Below are positions 1-8,891 of a stretch of 50,947 nt of DNA, in pieces. Location of the stretch: contig CACLRF010000006.1 in the NCBI GenBank assembly GCA_902609235.1, positions 1 to 50,947 of the forward strand, in the 5' to 3' direction. Position numbers and translations under genes: made by a program. The notes under the pieces are model-generated. The model had not been told where the DNA came from. It did no database searches and saw only the letters and a program-made list of their open reading frames with translations. Source of the stretch: an uncultured Pelagibacteraceae bacterium (lineage in GTDB: Bacteria; Pseudomonadota; Alphaproteobacteria; Pelagibacterales; Pelagibacteraceae). The number at the start of each line of letters is the position of its first letter. Within the stretch, counting starts at the first letter, position 1.

Positions 1-148
1 CAGATCTAAATAACAAACCATACCTGTTTATTTTGTGTAAATTTCTATATCCTTCTCTTCTTGTCTCAGGCAAATACCATTTTGGTTTATTATCTCTTAT
101 AATTTTGAGAGAGGGGTTTGGTTCACTAATAATTTTTTTTTTATCCAT
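1..148 (-). CDS. N-terminal part of an unrecognised protein, cut by the window edge
   Basis: An open frame starts at an ATG (148-146) and runs off the left edge, giving 49 visible residues rich in Lys, Arg and Asn (MDKKKIISEPNPSLKIIRDN at the start, later WYLPETRREGYRNLHKINRY). It follows the homocysteine methyltransferase gene by 19 bp on the same strand, so it is probably the last visible gene of the operon that starts at 4073. The start contains a run of ten A (GATAAAAAAAAAATT), which is prone to length change. The RREGYRNLH stretch faintly recalls the N-terminus of some beta-lactamase-like serine hydrolases. That is only an impression, and no active site is visible. Confidence 0.6.
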   Translation of the reverse strand, partial: MDKKKIISEPNPSLKIIRDNKPKWYLPETRREGYRNLHKINRYGLLFRS

Positions 149-167
149 TAAATTTAAAATACATAAT

Positions 168-1085
168 TCATTTTAAAACTGATATAGCTTTAATTTTATC
201 TGGTCCAACGCCACAACATCCCCCAATGATCTGAGCACCATTTAATACCCATGATTTTGCCTCTCTAAGATAAGTTGAGGGCGAAATATCATCTACTAAC
301 TTCCAATTTGGTTTTTCAAAATATCCATTATTAGGATAAGCACCAATTGATCCTTTGTGAACTTTTTTAAGAATTTTTACTGCTTCACTTGTTACTTTAA
401 TATCAGAGTGAGCAACTAAAATTGGCCCTTTATGAAGTTGAGTAAATTTTAACAATGAATTTTCTAAATAATCATAAAACTGAGCTTTGGAATTAGTCAC
501 ACTCTCTTGATAGCCATGCATTAACTTTCCTTCCTCATTATTCATTGCACAGGAGATAGAAAGCCATACTGGTAAATTAATTTTAGATGAACATTCAATA
601 ATACTCTCAACTGTTTCATCTTTAGAGGTCATTGCTTCTAAAATAATTAAATCAACACCTGCATCTGATAAAATTTTTAATTGTTCAGCAAAACCAGGTT
701 TAATCTCATTCTTTGTTAATTTATCCCAACTACCAGATGTAGAAACGGAACCAGCAACTGCAATTTCTCTCTTAGTCGAAGCAGCAGCTTTTAATGCAAT
801 TTCTACAGTTTTTTTGTTCCATTCCTTAGTAAATTTCTCATAACCATATTCTTTCATTGATATAGGAGTAATTGCGTAAGTGTTTGATGTAATTACATCT
901 GCTCCTGATTTTATATAATTTTCGTGAACTTGAAAAAGTTTATCTGGATCATCAATTGCACTTTTTCCAGCCCACAAATCTTTATCCATCTTTGCACCAA
1001 TTTGCTCTAGCTCTCCACCATTACCTCCATCAAGTATTATGACACTATTCTTATCTAATTTTTCTTTTATAAATTGGTAAGACAT
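168..1085 (-). CDS. Homocysteine S-methyltransferase family protein
   Basis: A single-domain protein of 305 residues that should move a methyl group from a methylated donor (S-methylmethionine, betaine or a sulfonium) to homocysteine to give methionine in the cytosol. The N-terminal LDGGNGGELEQIG stretch is the usual start of the (beta/alpha)8 barrel. The zinc ligands are visible as a Cys near residue 180 (LSISC) and the GGCCG motif near residue 290. About 300 residues is normal for the MmuM/BHMT-like family and far shorter than MetH, and there is no cobalamin domain. It sits 3 bp after the VOC gene in an operon with an aldehyde dehydrogenase and a CoA-transferase. This suggests demethylation of an imported methylated compound rather than plain methionine synthesis. 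The donor cannot be read from sequence. Confidence 0.85.
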   Translation of the reverse strand: MSYQFIKEKLDKNSVIILDGGNGGELEQIGAKMDKDLWAGKSAIDDPDKLFQVHENYIKSGADVITSNTYAITPISMKEYGYEKFTKEWNKKTVEIALKAAASTKREIAVAGSVSTSGSWDKLTKNEIKPGFAEQLKILSDAGVDLIILEAMTSKDETVESIIECSSKINLPVWLSISCAMNNEEGKLMHGYQESVTNSKAQFYDYLENSLLKFTQLHKGPILVAHSDIKVTSEAVKILKKVHKGSIGAYPNNGYFEKPNWKLVDDISPSTYLREAKSWVLNGAQIIGGCCGVGPDKIKAISVLK

Positions 1086-1088
1086 TAC

Positions 1089-1472
1089 CTATTTACTATT
1101 TGTAAAGGCACAGATTTTGTTTCCGTCTAAATCACGTATATAAGAATAATAAACACCTGAACCTGCTGGTCTTTCGCCACCAGAACCTTCACTTGTTGCT
1201 CCTAGTTGTAAACCAAGTTCATGAAATTTATCTACAATATTTCTAGTATTAGTTAAAAATGAAACTTGAGAACCGTTACCTATAGTTGCTTCTTTTTTAT
1301 TTACAGGTTTTGTAACATAAAACTCAATTTTTCCATTACTACCTTTTTGAGAATATCCCGCACAAACATCATCAGTTTCAGTTCTTTCCAAATCTAAAAT
1401 TTTAAACAGTTCATCGTAAAATTTTATTGCACGATCTAAATCATTAGTTCCAACCATGATATAACCAATCAT
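1089..1472 (-). CDS. VOC-fold (glyoxalase/dioxygenase superfamily) protein
   Basis: A 127-residue protein with the vicinal-oxygen-chelate pattern: MIGYIMVGTNDLDRAIKFYD at the start and SYIRDLDGNKICAFT at the end. This is the beta-alpha-beta-beta-beta unit seen in glyoxalase-like proteins. A usual first-strand metal ligand His is replaced (GYIMVGT), so metal use is uncertain. It lies 1 bp from the aldehyde dehydrogenase gene and 3 bp from the methyltransferase gene, so all three are almost certainly co-transcribed. Proteins of this group include isomerases, lyases and resistance proteins, and the substrate is unknown. Confidence 0.75.
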   Translation of the reverse strand: MIGYIMVGTNDLDRAIKFYDELFKILDLERTETDDVCAGYSQKGSNGKIEFYVTKPVNKKEATIGNGSQVSFLTNTRNIVDKFHELGLQLGATSEGSGGERPAGSGVYYSYIRDLDGNKICAFTNSK

Positions 1473-1473
1473 A

Positions 1474-2907
1474 TTATTTTGGCCAGTGTGTAATTGTTTT
1501 TACTTCTAAGTATTCATGTAATCCCCAAACACCACCTTCACGTCCATTCCCTGATTGTTTGTAACCACCGAATGGGGCACCCGGGTCAGCACCATTTCCA
1601 TTAACATAAATCGTTCCTGCTTTAAGTTTTTTAGAAACTCTTTTAGCTTTTTCTTTGTCTTCAGTTTGTAAATAATTTCCAAGACCATATTCTGTTTCAT
1701 TTACAATTTTGACAGCTTCATCTTCGGTTTCAAATGGAATAATTGAAAGTACAGGGCCAAATATTTCTTCTTTAGCTACTCTCATATCATTAGTTACATC
1801 TGTAAAAATAGTTGGTTTAATAAAGTAACCTTTATTCATACCGTTAGGAAGTTCAGGACCACCAGCAGCCAAAGTAGCACCCTCATCTATACCACTTTGA
1901 ATTAGGCTAATAATTTTATCATATTGAACTTTTGAAACAACTGGACCTATATGATCTCCCTCTTTAGACGCATGATCTACTTTAATTAAGTTAGCTTCTT
2001 CAGCAGCTTCTTTAACAGCTCTTTCATAAATAGATTTTTCAACTAGCATTCTTGTTGGTGCATCACATGATTGACCTGAATTACTCATTACATTTCTAAT
2101 ACCATCACGAACTGCATTAGGGTGGGAGTCTGCAAAAACAATGTTTCCACCTTTTCCACCAAGCTCAAGACATACTCTTTTGATCGTATCAGCTCCATTC
2201 TTTAATATTAATTTTCCAGCACGTGTTGATCCTGTAAAAGATACTAAATCTATATCAGGGTGTGTTGAAATATCAGTACCCACACCAACACCATCACCGT
2301 TTACCAGATTAAAAACACCAGCAGGAAAGCCTGCTTCATCAATCATTTCTGCAAACAACATAGCTGACATAGGCGCAATTTCTGATGGTTTATGGATCAT
2401 AGTACATCCAGTTGCGAATGCAGGGACAACTTTTAATGCTATCTGATTAATTGGCCAATTCCATGGTGTAATCAAACCACATACTCCTATTGGCTCATAA
2501 CAAATTCGATTATTTGACTCAGGACTAAATTGTTCATCAAATTTAAATTCTTTTAGTCTTACTATGAAATCTTCCAGGTGAGATTGACCACTAGATGTTT
2601 GCGAATCTCTTGACCAATCCATGGGAGCTCCCATTTCCATAGATATTGCTTCTACCATTTCAGAATATCTTTTTTTATAAATATCAAGCAACTTTTCAAG
2701 AAGGTTTACTCTTTCTTCTTTTGAACTTTGACTCCATGTAACTAGCGCTTTTTTAGCAGCACTAACCGCAGCATTCGTATCCTCTTTAGAACCAAGAGAG
2801 ATAGTTGCAAAGGCTTCTTCGGTAGATGGATTGATTACATCAAGATCGTTAGGTTTACTTGGAGAAACCCATTTTCCATTTATATAAAATTTTCTTTTGT
2901 CTAACAT
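1474..2907 (-). CDS. NAD(P)-dependent aldehyde dehydrogenase
   Basis: A full-length enzyme of 477 residues in the ALDH superfamily, oxidising an aldehyde to a carboxylate in the cytosol. Visible signatures are the N-terminal FYINGKWVSP, the cofactor region PWNWPINQIALKVVPA, the Rossmann loop FTGSTRAGK, the general-base motif LELGGKGGN and the nucleophile Cys in NSGQSCDAPTR. The C-terminal PFGGYKQSGNGREGG motif is also present. It has the general aldehyde dehydrogenase layout rather than the CoA-acylating methylmalonate-semialdehyde type. It is the second gene of the CoA-transferase operon, 23 bp downstream of that gene. It may oxidise an aldehyde produced in breakdown of the substrate brought in by the adjacent TRAP transporter, which is an inference. 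Confidence 0.9.
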   Translation of the reverse strand: MLDKRKFYINGKWVSPSKPNDLDVINPSTEEAFATISLGSKEDTNAAVSAAKKALVTWSQSSKEERVNLLEKLLDIYKKRYSEMVEAISMEMGAPMDWSRDSQTSSGQSHLEDFIVRLKEFKFDEQFSPESNNRICYEPIGVCGLITPWNWPINQIALKVVPAFATGCTMIHKPSEIAPMSAMLFAEMIDEAGFPAGVFNLVNGDGVGVGTDISTHPDIDLVSFTGSTRAGKLILKNGADTIKRVCLELGGKGGNIVFADSHPNAVRDGIRNVMSNSGQSCDAPTRMLVEKSIYERAVKEAAEEANLIKVDHASKEGDHIGPVVSKVQYDKIISLIQSGIDEGATLAAGGPELPNGMNKGYFIKPTIFTDVTNDMRVAKEEIFGPVLSIIPFETEDEAVKIVNETEYGLGNYLQTEDKEKAKRVSKKLKAGTIYVNGNGADPGAPFGGYKQSGNGREGGVWGLHEYLEVKTITHWPK

Positions 2908-2930
2908 AATATTGTCTCCTTATAATATAA

Positions 2931-4073
2931 TTATTTAAATTCCTTAAGTATTTTTTCCCGATGTTCATCTAAATCAGGTATGTCACCTCTTTTATTTGGA
3001 TCTTTGTAAGCTGACATTTTAATAGGGTTACCTGCTAATTTGAAATCCCCAATAACTTTATGATAAGCCTTGACTATCATATTTCTTGCTTCTACTTGAG
3101 GATTTTCTACTGCTTCTTTAATATTGTATATAGGGCCGCAAGGTATTCTTTCTTTTTCCATTTGATTGACCCATTCTTTTGTAGATTTTGTAGAAAGTTT
3201 ATTTTCGAAAATAATTTTTAGCTCATCCATATTTTTTGCTCTTGCAGAATTTGTACTAAATTTTTCATCAGTGAAAATTTTAGACACATTTAAAATATTA
3301 CAAAGTTTTTCAAATAATTTATCATTTCCAGCTGCAATGATTATGTAACTGTCTTTAGTTTTAAACGCTTCAAAAGGTGCAATTGAAGGATGTCTTGAAC
3401 CCATTGGTTCAGGAATTTCATTTTTTGATAAATATCTTGCAATTGCATTTTCAAGTATAGCTATTTGACAATCGAGCATAGATACATCTATGAACATTCC
3501 TTTTCCAGTTTTTTGTCTGTCGTATAAAGCTGCGTTAATACCAATGGCTGTAAATAATCCGGCTGTAATATCACCAATAGATGTACCGACTCTTGTTGGT
3601 TCTGAGTTGGGTTGACCGGTAACGCTCATTAATCCTCCCATACCCTGAACCACCATATCGTATGCTGGCAATTCTTTTAAAGGACCTGTTTGTCCAAAAC
3701 CAGAGGCAGATGCGTAAATTAGTTTAGGATATTTTTTACTTACTTCTTCCCAACCATAACCCCATTTTTTTAAAGTGCCTGGCTTAAAATTTTCTACTAA
3801 AATATCTGCTTTAGATAAAATTTTATCAAAAATTTTTTTATCATCTTTATTTTTTAAATTTAAAGCTATGCTTTCTTTTCCCCTATTAAGCGACATGAAA
3901 TAAGCAGAATAATCTTGAACAAATGGGCCAAATTTACGTGAGTCATCCCCAATTTCAGGTGCCTCAACTTTTATAACCCTTGCGCCAAGATCAGATAATA
4001 TCATTGTGCAGTAGGGGCCAACTAATACTCTAGTTAAATCAACTACCAATAGATTTTTTAAAGGTCCATTCAT
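2931..4073 (-). CDS. Class III (CaiB/BaiF family) CoA-transferase
   Basis: A 380-residue enzyme that exchanges CoA between an acyl-CoA and a free acid. The start MNGPLKNLLVVDLTRVLVGPYC, the motif LNRGKESIALNLKN, DILVENFKPGTLKKWG and the ASGFGQTGP loop are typical of the family. The Asp in VSMLDCQIAI is the likely catalytic carboxylate. The protein has one CaiB domain and is therefore not the two-domain DMSP enzyme DddD. It is the first gene of the minus-strand operon and is divergent, by 98 bp, from the TRAP binding-protein gene. With malonyl-CoA decarboxylase in the facing operon, one possible role is charging a dicarboxylate such as malonate with CoA. That role is a hypothesis. Confidence 0.88.
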   Translation of the reverse strand: MNGPLKNLLVVDLTRVLVGPYCTMILSDLGARVIKVEAPEIGDDSRKFGPFVQDYSAYFMSLNRGKESIALNLKNKDDKKIFDKILSKADILVENFKPGTLKKWGYGWEEVSKKYPKLIYASASGFGQTGPLKELPAYDMVVQGMGGLMSVTGQPNSEPTRVGTSIGDITAGLFTAIGINAALYDRQKTGKGMFIDVSMLDCQIAILENAIARYLSKNEIPEPMGSRHPSIAPFEAFKTKDSYIIIAAGNDKLFEKLCNILNVSKIFTDEKFSTNSARAKNMDELKIIFENKLSTKSTKEWVNQMEKERIPCGPIYNIKEAVENPQVEARNMIVKAYHKVIGDFKLAGNPIKMSAYKDPNKRGDIPDLDEHREKILKEFK

Positions 4074-4107
4074 TTGTTATATAAAATTAACCGTATCTTT
4101 TATATCC

Positions 4108-4136
4108 TTGACTCTTAAAGATATCTTCATTTTAAT
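4108..4136 (+). promoter_or_regulatory. Sigma70-type promoter of the TRAP transporter genes
   Basis: A TTGACT -35 box (4108-4113) and a TTTAAT -10 box (4131-4136) are separated by exactly 17 bp. They lie 35 bp upstream of the binding-protein ATG at 4172. A purine-rich Shine-Dalgarno (GAGGGAG) lies just before the start. The arrangement predicts a 5' leader of about 28 nt. Confidence 0.6.
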
Positions 4137-4171
4137 ATTACTATCATAAATAACAATAGAGGGAGAATTAA

Positions 4172-5182
4172 ATGTTAAAAAAAATATCTTTATATTTAAC
4201 TTCATTCATTCTTGCGTTCACTTTAATTGGATCTGCTTATGCTGTAACTTTAAAAGCAAGTCACCAATGGCCAGGAACTCCAAGAGCTGATGGTTCATTT
4301 GATCCAAGACACGAAATGGTTCAAATAATTGCAGATGAGGTTAAAAATGCTAATGTTGGAATAGATATAAGAATCTACCCAGCAAAATCTTTATATAAAC
4401 CAAAAGAACAGTGGAAACCAATGACTACTGGACAATTGGACATATCAGCATTTCCTTTAGCATATGCTTCTAAATTCCATCCGGAATTTGATGCAACTTT
4501 AATGCCGGGAACCGTAAAAAATCATGATCATGCATTGAGATTTAATAAAGGTCCAATGATGACAGAGATTAAAAAAATAATTAATGATGCTGGTGTCGTT
4601 GTATTGTCTGATGCATGGTTAGGTGGTGGTTTCGCATCAAAAACCAAATGTATCAAGAATCCAAGTGATGCTAAAGGACAAGTGATGAGAGCTGCAGGAA
4701 AAGCATTTAACCAAATGTTAGAAGCTGCTGGTGCAGGTATACAAAGTATGCCATCATCTGAAATTTATACTGGATTACAAACTGGTGTATTAACAGGTGC
4801 AAATACTAGTTCAGGAAGTTTTGTAAGTTATAAAATTTATGAACAAGTTAAATGTGCAACGCCTCCAGGAAAGTTTGGTTTATGGTTTATGTATGAGCCA
4901 ATTTTGATGTCAAAAATGAGTTTTGATAAATTAAACTCAAAGCAACAAGATGCTTTAATGAAGGCAGGAAAAGTCGCTGAAAAATATATGACAGCTCAAG
5001 TTGAAAACTTAGATAAAAAGTTTGAAGAAGCATATAAAGCTGCAGGTGTTAAATTAGTATATATGGATGCTAATGATCATGCTGCATGGGTTGATATTGC
5101 AATTAAATCATCTCATAAAGCTTTTGCTGAAAAAGTTCCAGGTGGCGATAAGCTTATGGAAATGGCTTTAGCAGTTAAATAA
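4172..5182 (+). CDS. dctP: TRAP transporter substrate-binding protein (DctP family)
   Basis: A 336-residue periplasmic binding protein. A signal peptide of about 24 residues ends at GSAYA, followed by VTLKASHQWPG, the usual start of a mature DctP-type receptor. The length is standard and no lipobox is present. The conserved central region (about residues 155-215) includes GQVMRAAGKAFNQMLEAAG and the MPSSEIYTGLQTGVLTGAN segment, where family members carry the carboxylate-binding Arg. The ligand cannot be read from sequence. A strong promoter and a GAGGGAG ribosome site precede it. A hairpin with a T-run follows directly, before the permease genes, which would make this protein more abundant than the membrane subunits. 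The facing operon encodes a CoA-transferase and an aldehyde dehydrogenase, so a carboxylic acid is a likely ligand. Confidence 0.92.
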   Translation: MLKKISLYLTSFILAFTLIGSAYAVTLKASHQWPGTPRADGSFDPRHEMVQIIADEVKNANVGIDIRIYPAKSLYKPKEQWKPMTTGQLDISAFPLAYASKFHPEFDATLMPGTVKNHDHALRFNKGPMMTEIKKIINDAGVVVLSDAWLGGGFASKTKCIKNPSDAKGQVMRAAGKAFNQMLEAAGAGIQSMPSSEIYTGLQTGVLTGANTSSGSFVSYKIYEQVKCATPPGKFGLWFMYEPILMSKMSFDKLNSKQQDALMKAGKVAEKYMTAQVENLDKKFEEAYKAAGVKLVYMDANDHAAWVDIAIKSSHKAFAEKVPGGDKLMEMALAVK

Positions 5183-5196
5183 AATAATATATAAAG

Positions 5197-5233
5197 AACC
5201 CCTATTTATTCTCAATAAATAGGGGTTTTTTTT
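5197..5233 (+). terminator. Strong intra-operon hairpin (attenuator) between dctP and dctQ
   Basis: A perfect 14-bp stem (5197-5210 with 5214-5227) with a 3-nt CTC loop runs straight into a T tract ending at 5233, so it has the full form of a Rho-independent terminator. The dctQ ATG starts on the very next base. The 3' arm contains AGGGG (5221-5225), which is also the only Shine-Dalgarno-like sequence for dctQ. The hairpin could therefore both end most transcripts after dctP and hide the dctQ ribosome site in those that read through. Confidence 0.85.
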
Positions 5234-5728
5234 ATGAAAGAAAAATACTTAAAATTCTGTGATTATGTTGCAAGAGCTTGTGGAGCTTTTGCTGTTATAG
5301 CTTTACTTTTATCAATTCTTGTTATTGTAGAATTAGTTTTTGAAAGATACTTTTTTCAAAGAGCAATCACTTGGCAAACTGAGCTTGTTACAATGCTTCT
5401 GGTTGCCTCAACATTTATAGGAAGCGCCTATGTATTAAGTGAAAAAGCTCATGTAAGTATGGAGTGGATTTACGATTTTTTATCAAAAAAAAATATTTTA
5501 AGACTTAAAATATTCACCTCTCTTGTCAGTTTATTATTTTTTTTAATTTTATTCTATTTCGGCTTTTTAATGGTTGAGGAAGCTTTTACTAAAAATTACT
5601 CAACAGGAACAGTTTGGGATCCTCCTTTGTGGGTACCATATTCTTCAATGATGATAGGTGCTGCGCTAATGATTTTACAATATATAGCAGAAATTATTAA
5701 GCTTACTGACGAAAAGGATACTAACTAA
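5234..5728 (+). CDS. dctQ: TRAP transporter small permease (DctQ family)
   Basis: A 164-residue inner-membrane protein with four hydrophobic segments (about residues 15-38, 48-70, 92-115 and 135-157), the normal DctQ topology and length. It forms the membrane complex with DctM that moves the ligand delivered by the binding protein, driven by a sodium or proton gradient. The ATG follows directly after the T-run of the hairpin at 5197-5233. Its stop codon shares bases with the ATG of the large permease gene (5728), implying coupled translation. Confidence 0.9.
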   Translation: MKEKYLKFCDYVARACGAFAVIALLLSILVIVELVFERYFFQRAITWQTELVTMLLVASTFIGSAYVLSEKAHVSMEWIYDFLSKKNILRLKIFTSLVSLLFFLILFYFGFLMVEEAFTKNYSTGTVWDPPLWVPYSSMMIGAALMILQYIAEIIKLTDEKDTN

Positions 5729-7059
5729 TGGATCCATTATTAATTGCAGTAATCGTTGCTGTTTTTACTTTGATAGTATTATTTTCCGGAATACCAATTG
5801 CTTTTGGTTTAAGCTTTGTATCTATCGCTCTTTTAGTTGCTTTCGAAGGTTTTCAAATGTTAGATGTATTTGCTGAAACTTTCTATGCGGGATTAAATTC
5901 GTTTGTCCTGCTTTCAATACCAATGTTTATATTAATGGGAATGGCAGTTGCTAATTCTCCAGCAGGAAAAGACTTATATACAGGATTGGATAGATGGTTA
6001 TGGAGGCTTCCTGGTGGTTTAGTTATTTCTAATATCGGTGCTTGTTCAATCTTTGCTGCACTAAGTGGATCAAGTCCAGCTACTTGTGCAGCAATTGGAA
6101 CAATGGGAATACCTGAGATGAGAAAAAGAGGTTACTCTGATCAAATTGCAACTGGTACCATAGCTGCAGGAGGAACTCTGGGAGTTCTTATTCCTCCAAG
6201 TATAGTTTTAATTGTTTATGGAATTGCAACAGGTACATCCATTGGTAGACTGTTCTTATGTGGTTTAGTTCCAGGATTTATGCTGGCAGGTATGTTTGCC
6301 ATATGGGCTCTTGTACATAGTTATTTTATTGATAAAGACTCGGCCAAGGCTTTAAAAAACAAAACACCTCCAACCTTGAGAGAAAAACTCGAAGTATTAC
6401 CAAGAGTTCTTCCATTCTTAGGTATTATAGCAGGTGTTTTGTATGTATTGTATGGTGGTGTTGCAACTCCATCAGAGGCATCAGGTGTTGGAGCATTCTT
6501 GGTTTTTGTATTGATAGCAATCGTTTATAAAATTTATCAACCAAAAAAAATATGGAATATTGTTAAAGTTTCAATGAAGGAAAGTGTAATGATAATGTTT
6601 ATCATTGCAGCATCTTACCTTTTTGCATTTACACTTTCACAACTTTATGTGACTCAATCTTTAGCTCAAAGCATGGTAGAGTTAAGCTCCAATAAATGGA
6701 TTGTATTTTTCTTAATAAATATTTTTCTTTTAATAGCTGGTTTCTTTTTACCTCCTGTTGCGGTAATCGTTATGACTTCTGCTATATTGTTGCCCGTAAT
6801 TACTACATTTGGTTTTGATCCATATTGGTTTGCAATTGTATTTACTATTAATATGGAGATAGGATTAATAACACCACCTGTTGGATTAAATCTTTATATA
6901 ATAAAAGGCATTACCCCAGATGTAAGTTTGTCAGAAATTTTAAAAGGCTCTATACCATTCATGATTATAATGGCATTAGCAATTTTAATTTTGTGTATCT
7001 TTCCAGAGATAGTTACATGGCTTCCTGATAAAATAATGGGTAAACCTCTTGGATACTAA
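5728..7059 (+). CDS. dctM: TRAP transporter large permease (DctM family)
   Basis: A 443-residue, very hydrophobic protein with about a dozen membrane segments. It shows DctM hallmarks: IPIAFGLSF near the N-terminus, SIPMFILMGMAVANS, the ALSGSSPATCAAIGTMGIPEM loop, GTLGVLIPPSIVLIVYG and the C-terminal repeat EIGLITPPVGLNLYIIKG. It is the transport channel of the tripartite system. It overlaps dctQ at its start. It is overlapped by the TTG start of dusA at its end, so translation of the whole cluster looks coupled. Confidence 0.93.
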   Translation: MDPLLIAVIVAVFTLIVLFSGIPIAFGLSFVSIALLVAFEGFQMLDVFAETFYAGLNSFVLLSIPMFILMGMAVANSPAGKDLYTGLDRWLWRLPGGLVISNIGACSIFAALSGSSPATCAAIGTMGIPEMRKRGYSDQIATGTIAAGGTLGVLIPPSIVLIVYGIATGTSIGRLFLCGLVPGFMLAGMFAIWALVHSYFIDKDSAKALKNKTPPTLREKLEVLPRVLPFLGIIAGVLYVLYGGVATPSEASGVGAFLVFVLIAIVYKIYQPKKIWNIVKVSMKESVMIMFIIAASYLFAFTLSQLYVTQSLAQSMVELSSNKWIVFFLINIFLLIAGFFLPPVAVIVMTSAILLPVITTFGFDPYWFAIVFTINMEIGLITPPVGLNLYIIKGITPDVSLSEILKGSIPFMIIMALAILILCIFPEIVTWLPDKIMGKPLGY

Positions 7060-8053
7060 AAACAAAATTAATAGAAAAATTTCTGTTGCTCCGATGATGG
7101 ATTGCACAGATAGACACGATCGTTTTTTCTTAAGATTGATGAGCAAAAACGTAATGCTTTATACTGAAATGGTTGCTACTAAATCTGCAATACATGGGGA
7201 TAGAAAAAAAATCTTATCTTATAGTCCGGAGGAAAAACCACTAGCATTGCAGGTTGGTGGATCAAATAAAGAAGAGCTAGCTGAAGTTGCGAAGATTGCA
7301 GAAGATATGGGCTATGATGAAATTAATATTAACTTAGGTTGTCCAAGTAAAAAAGTTCAAAAAAATATGTTTGGCGCTTGTTTAATGAAAGAGCCTGACC
7401 TTGTAGCTGAATGCATAAGTGCGATGGTTAATTCATGTAAAATTCCAGTTACTGCAAAAACTAGAATAGGATTTGATAATGTAGAAAGCTTTGAGTATTT
7501 AAATAATTTTATTCACAAATTGAGAGATGTGGGTACAAAAACATTTATTTTACACGCTAGAAAAGCAATATTGTCAGGGCTTTCTCCTAAGCAAAATTTA
7601 AATATTCCAAAACTTAATTACAATATGGTTTATGAGATTAAAAAACAAAACCCAAATTTAGAAATAATTATAAATGGAGGTATATCTAAAATAGATGAAA
7701 TTAATAATCACTTAAATTATTGTGATGGAGTAATGATTGGAAGATCTATATATCAAAACCCATATTCATTAGTAGAAATCGAAAAGGAAATATTTAATAC
7801 AAAAATTAATCCTACCAGAGAGCAGGTAGCTGAGCACCTTCTAGAATACGTTGAAAAAGAAGTTAAATTAGGAACAAAAGTTAATCACATAATGAGACAT
7901 ACTGTTGGTTTATACCATGGTCAAATAGGATCAAAGGAATGGAAAAGATATCTAAGTGACAATTTAATGGCTCGTGAATCTGATTTTCAAAAAACGAAAC
8001 ATATTATGACAATTGTTCAAAATAATGAAAAAGCTAACCAGGTAAATAAATAA
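7049..8053 (+). CDS. dusA: tRNA-dihydrouridine synthase, DusA type
   Basis: A 334-residue flavoenzyme that reduces uridines in the tRNA D-loop. The start KISVAPMMDCTDRHDR, the TEMVATKSAIHGD stretch, NINLGCPSKKVQ, the catalytic Cys in MFGACLMKEP and the ARKAILSGLSPKQN segment all fit the DusA subgroup. The start used here is a TTG at 7049 that overlaps the dctM end by 11 bp. The first ATG after it (7096) would remove the conserved KISVAPMM strand, so the TTG is preferred. It is a housekeeping gene embedded in a transport operon, and its stop overlaps the next ATG (8053). Confidence 0.9.
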   Translation: MDTKNKINRKISVAPMMDCTDRHDRFFLRLMSKNVMLYTEMVATKSAIHGDRKKILSYSPEEKPLALQVGGSNKEELAEVAKIAEDMGYDEININLGCPSKKVQKNMFGACLMKEPDLVAECISAMVNSCKIPVTAKTRIGFDNVESFEYLNNFIHKLRDVGTKTFILHARKAILSGLSPKQNLNIPKLNYNMVYEIKKQNPNLEIIINGGISKIDEINNHLNYCDGVMIGRSIYQNPYSLVEIEKEIFNTKINPTREQVAEHLLEYVEKEVKLGTKVNHIMRHTVGLYHGQIGSKEWKRYLSDNLMARESDFQKTKHIMTIVQNNEKANQVNK

Positions 8054-8889
8054 TGGATATTTCAAATATAAATGAAATAATAAATTTATTAGTTGTATTA
8101 GCTATAGCTGCGGCAGTTGCTGGGTTTATGGCAGGATTACTCGGTGTTGGTGGAGGAATAATAATGGTTCCAGCTTTATACTATGCTTTTACAGTTTTAG
8201 ATTTTGATATTGTTACTAGGATGCATTTATCTGTTGGAACATCTTTGGCAATAATAATACCAACATCAATAATTTCTACCAAAACGCATATGGAATATGA
8301 CGCTGTAGATTTTAAGATGGTTAAATCCTTTGGAATATTTATTTTAATAGGAGTAATCGCAGGAACATTTTTAGCTGTTAATTTAAAAACTCCAGCATTA
8401 GTTTTGTTTTTTTCAATTTTTGCTTTTTTAGTTGGAGTATTTTTTATTTTTTTAAGAGATCAGCTTGTTGAAAATCCAAAAAAAATATCTGATTTAGTCA
8501 AAAATATTTCAGGAATTTTAATAGGATTTATTTCAGTTCCACTTGGGATAGGTGGGGGATCTTTGATGGTTCCTTTTATGAGGACTTTTGGCTATGATAT
8601 TAGAAAATCAATTGGGACTGCTGCTGCAGTAGGTATTTTAATTGCTGTTACAGGAACCACTACAATGATAATTGGAGGCAAAACAATCAACAATATTAAT
8701 ACTCCTTTTAGTTTTGGATATATAAATTTATTAGGTTTCATAGTGTTTGTACCTGTGACGATGTTTATGGCACGTCTAGGTGCTAGAGCAGTGTATAAAA
8801 CAAATAAAAGCTTATTAAGTAAGATTTTTGGTACATTTTTAATAATTGTTTCTATTAGATCCTTTTATGAATATTTAAGTATAAGTTAG
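8053..8889 (+). CDS. TauE/SafE (TSUP) family anion exporter
   Basis: A 278-residue membrane protein with the two inverted TSUP half-repeats. The first glycine-rich signature is GLLGVGGGIIMVPAL (near residue 30) and the second is PLGIGGGSLMVPFM (near residue 165). Seven or eight hydrophobic segments are visible. Family members export sulfite, sulfoacetate or other organic anions made during breakdown of sulfonates and related compounds. Its place between the TRAP genes and malonyl-CoA decarboxylase suggests removal of an anion released from the imported substrate, which is inference. It overlaps the end of dusA and lies 2 bp from the next gene. Confidence 0.85.
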   Translation: MDISNINEIINLLVVLAIAAAVAGFMAGLLGVGGGIIMVPALYYAFTVLDFDIVTRMHLSVGTSLAIIIPTSIISTKTHMEYDAVDFKMVKSFGIFILIGVIAGTFLAVNLKTPALVLFFSIFAFLVGVFFIFLRDQLVENPKKISDLVKNISGILIGFISVPLGIGGGSLMVPFMRTFGYDIRKSIGTAAAVGILIAVTGTTTMIIGGKTINNINTPFSFGYINLLGFIVFVPVTMFMARLGARAVYKTNKSLLSKIFGTFLIIVSIRSFYEYLSIS

Positions 8890-8891
8890 TT

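Noticed and set aside
2141..2446. Plus-strand open frame of about 100 codons inside the aldehyde dehydrogenase gene
   Set aside because: It lies opposite a well-conserved enzyme, has no family features and no ribosome site. Similar opposite-strand frames in prpC, purL, btuB and others were dropped for the same reason.
2931..4073. DMSP-cleaving CoA-transferase DddD
   Set aside because: DddD has two CaiB-type domains and is about twice as long. This protein has one domain of 380 residues.
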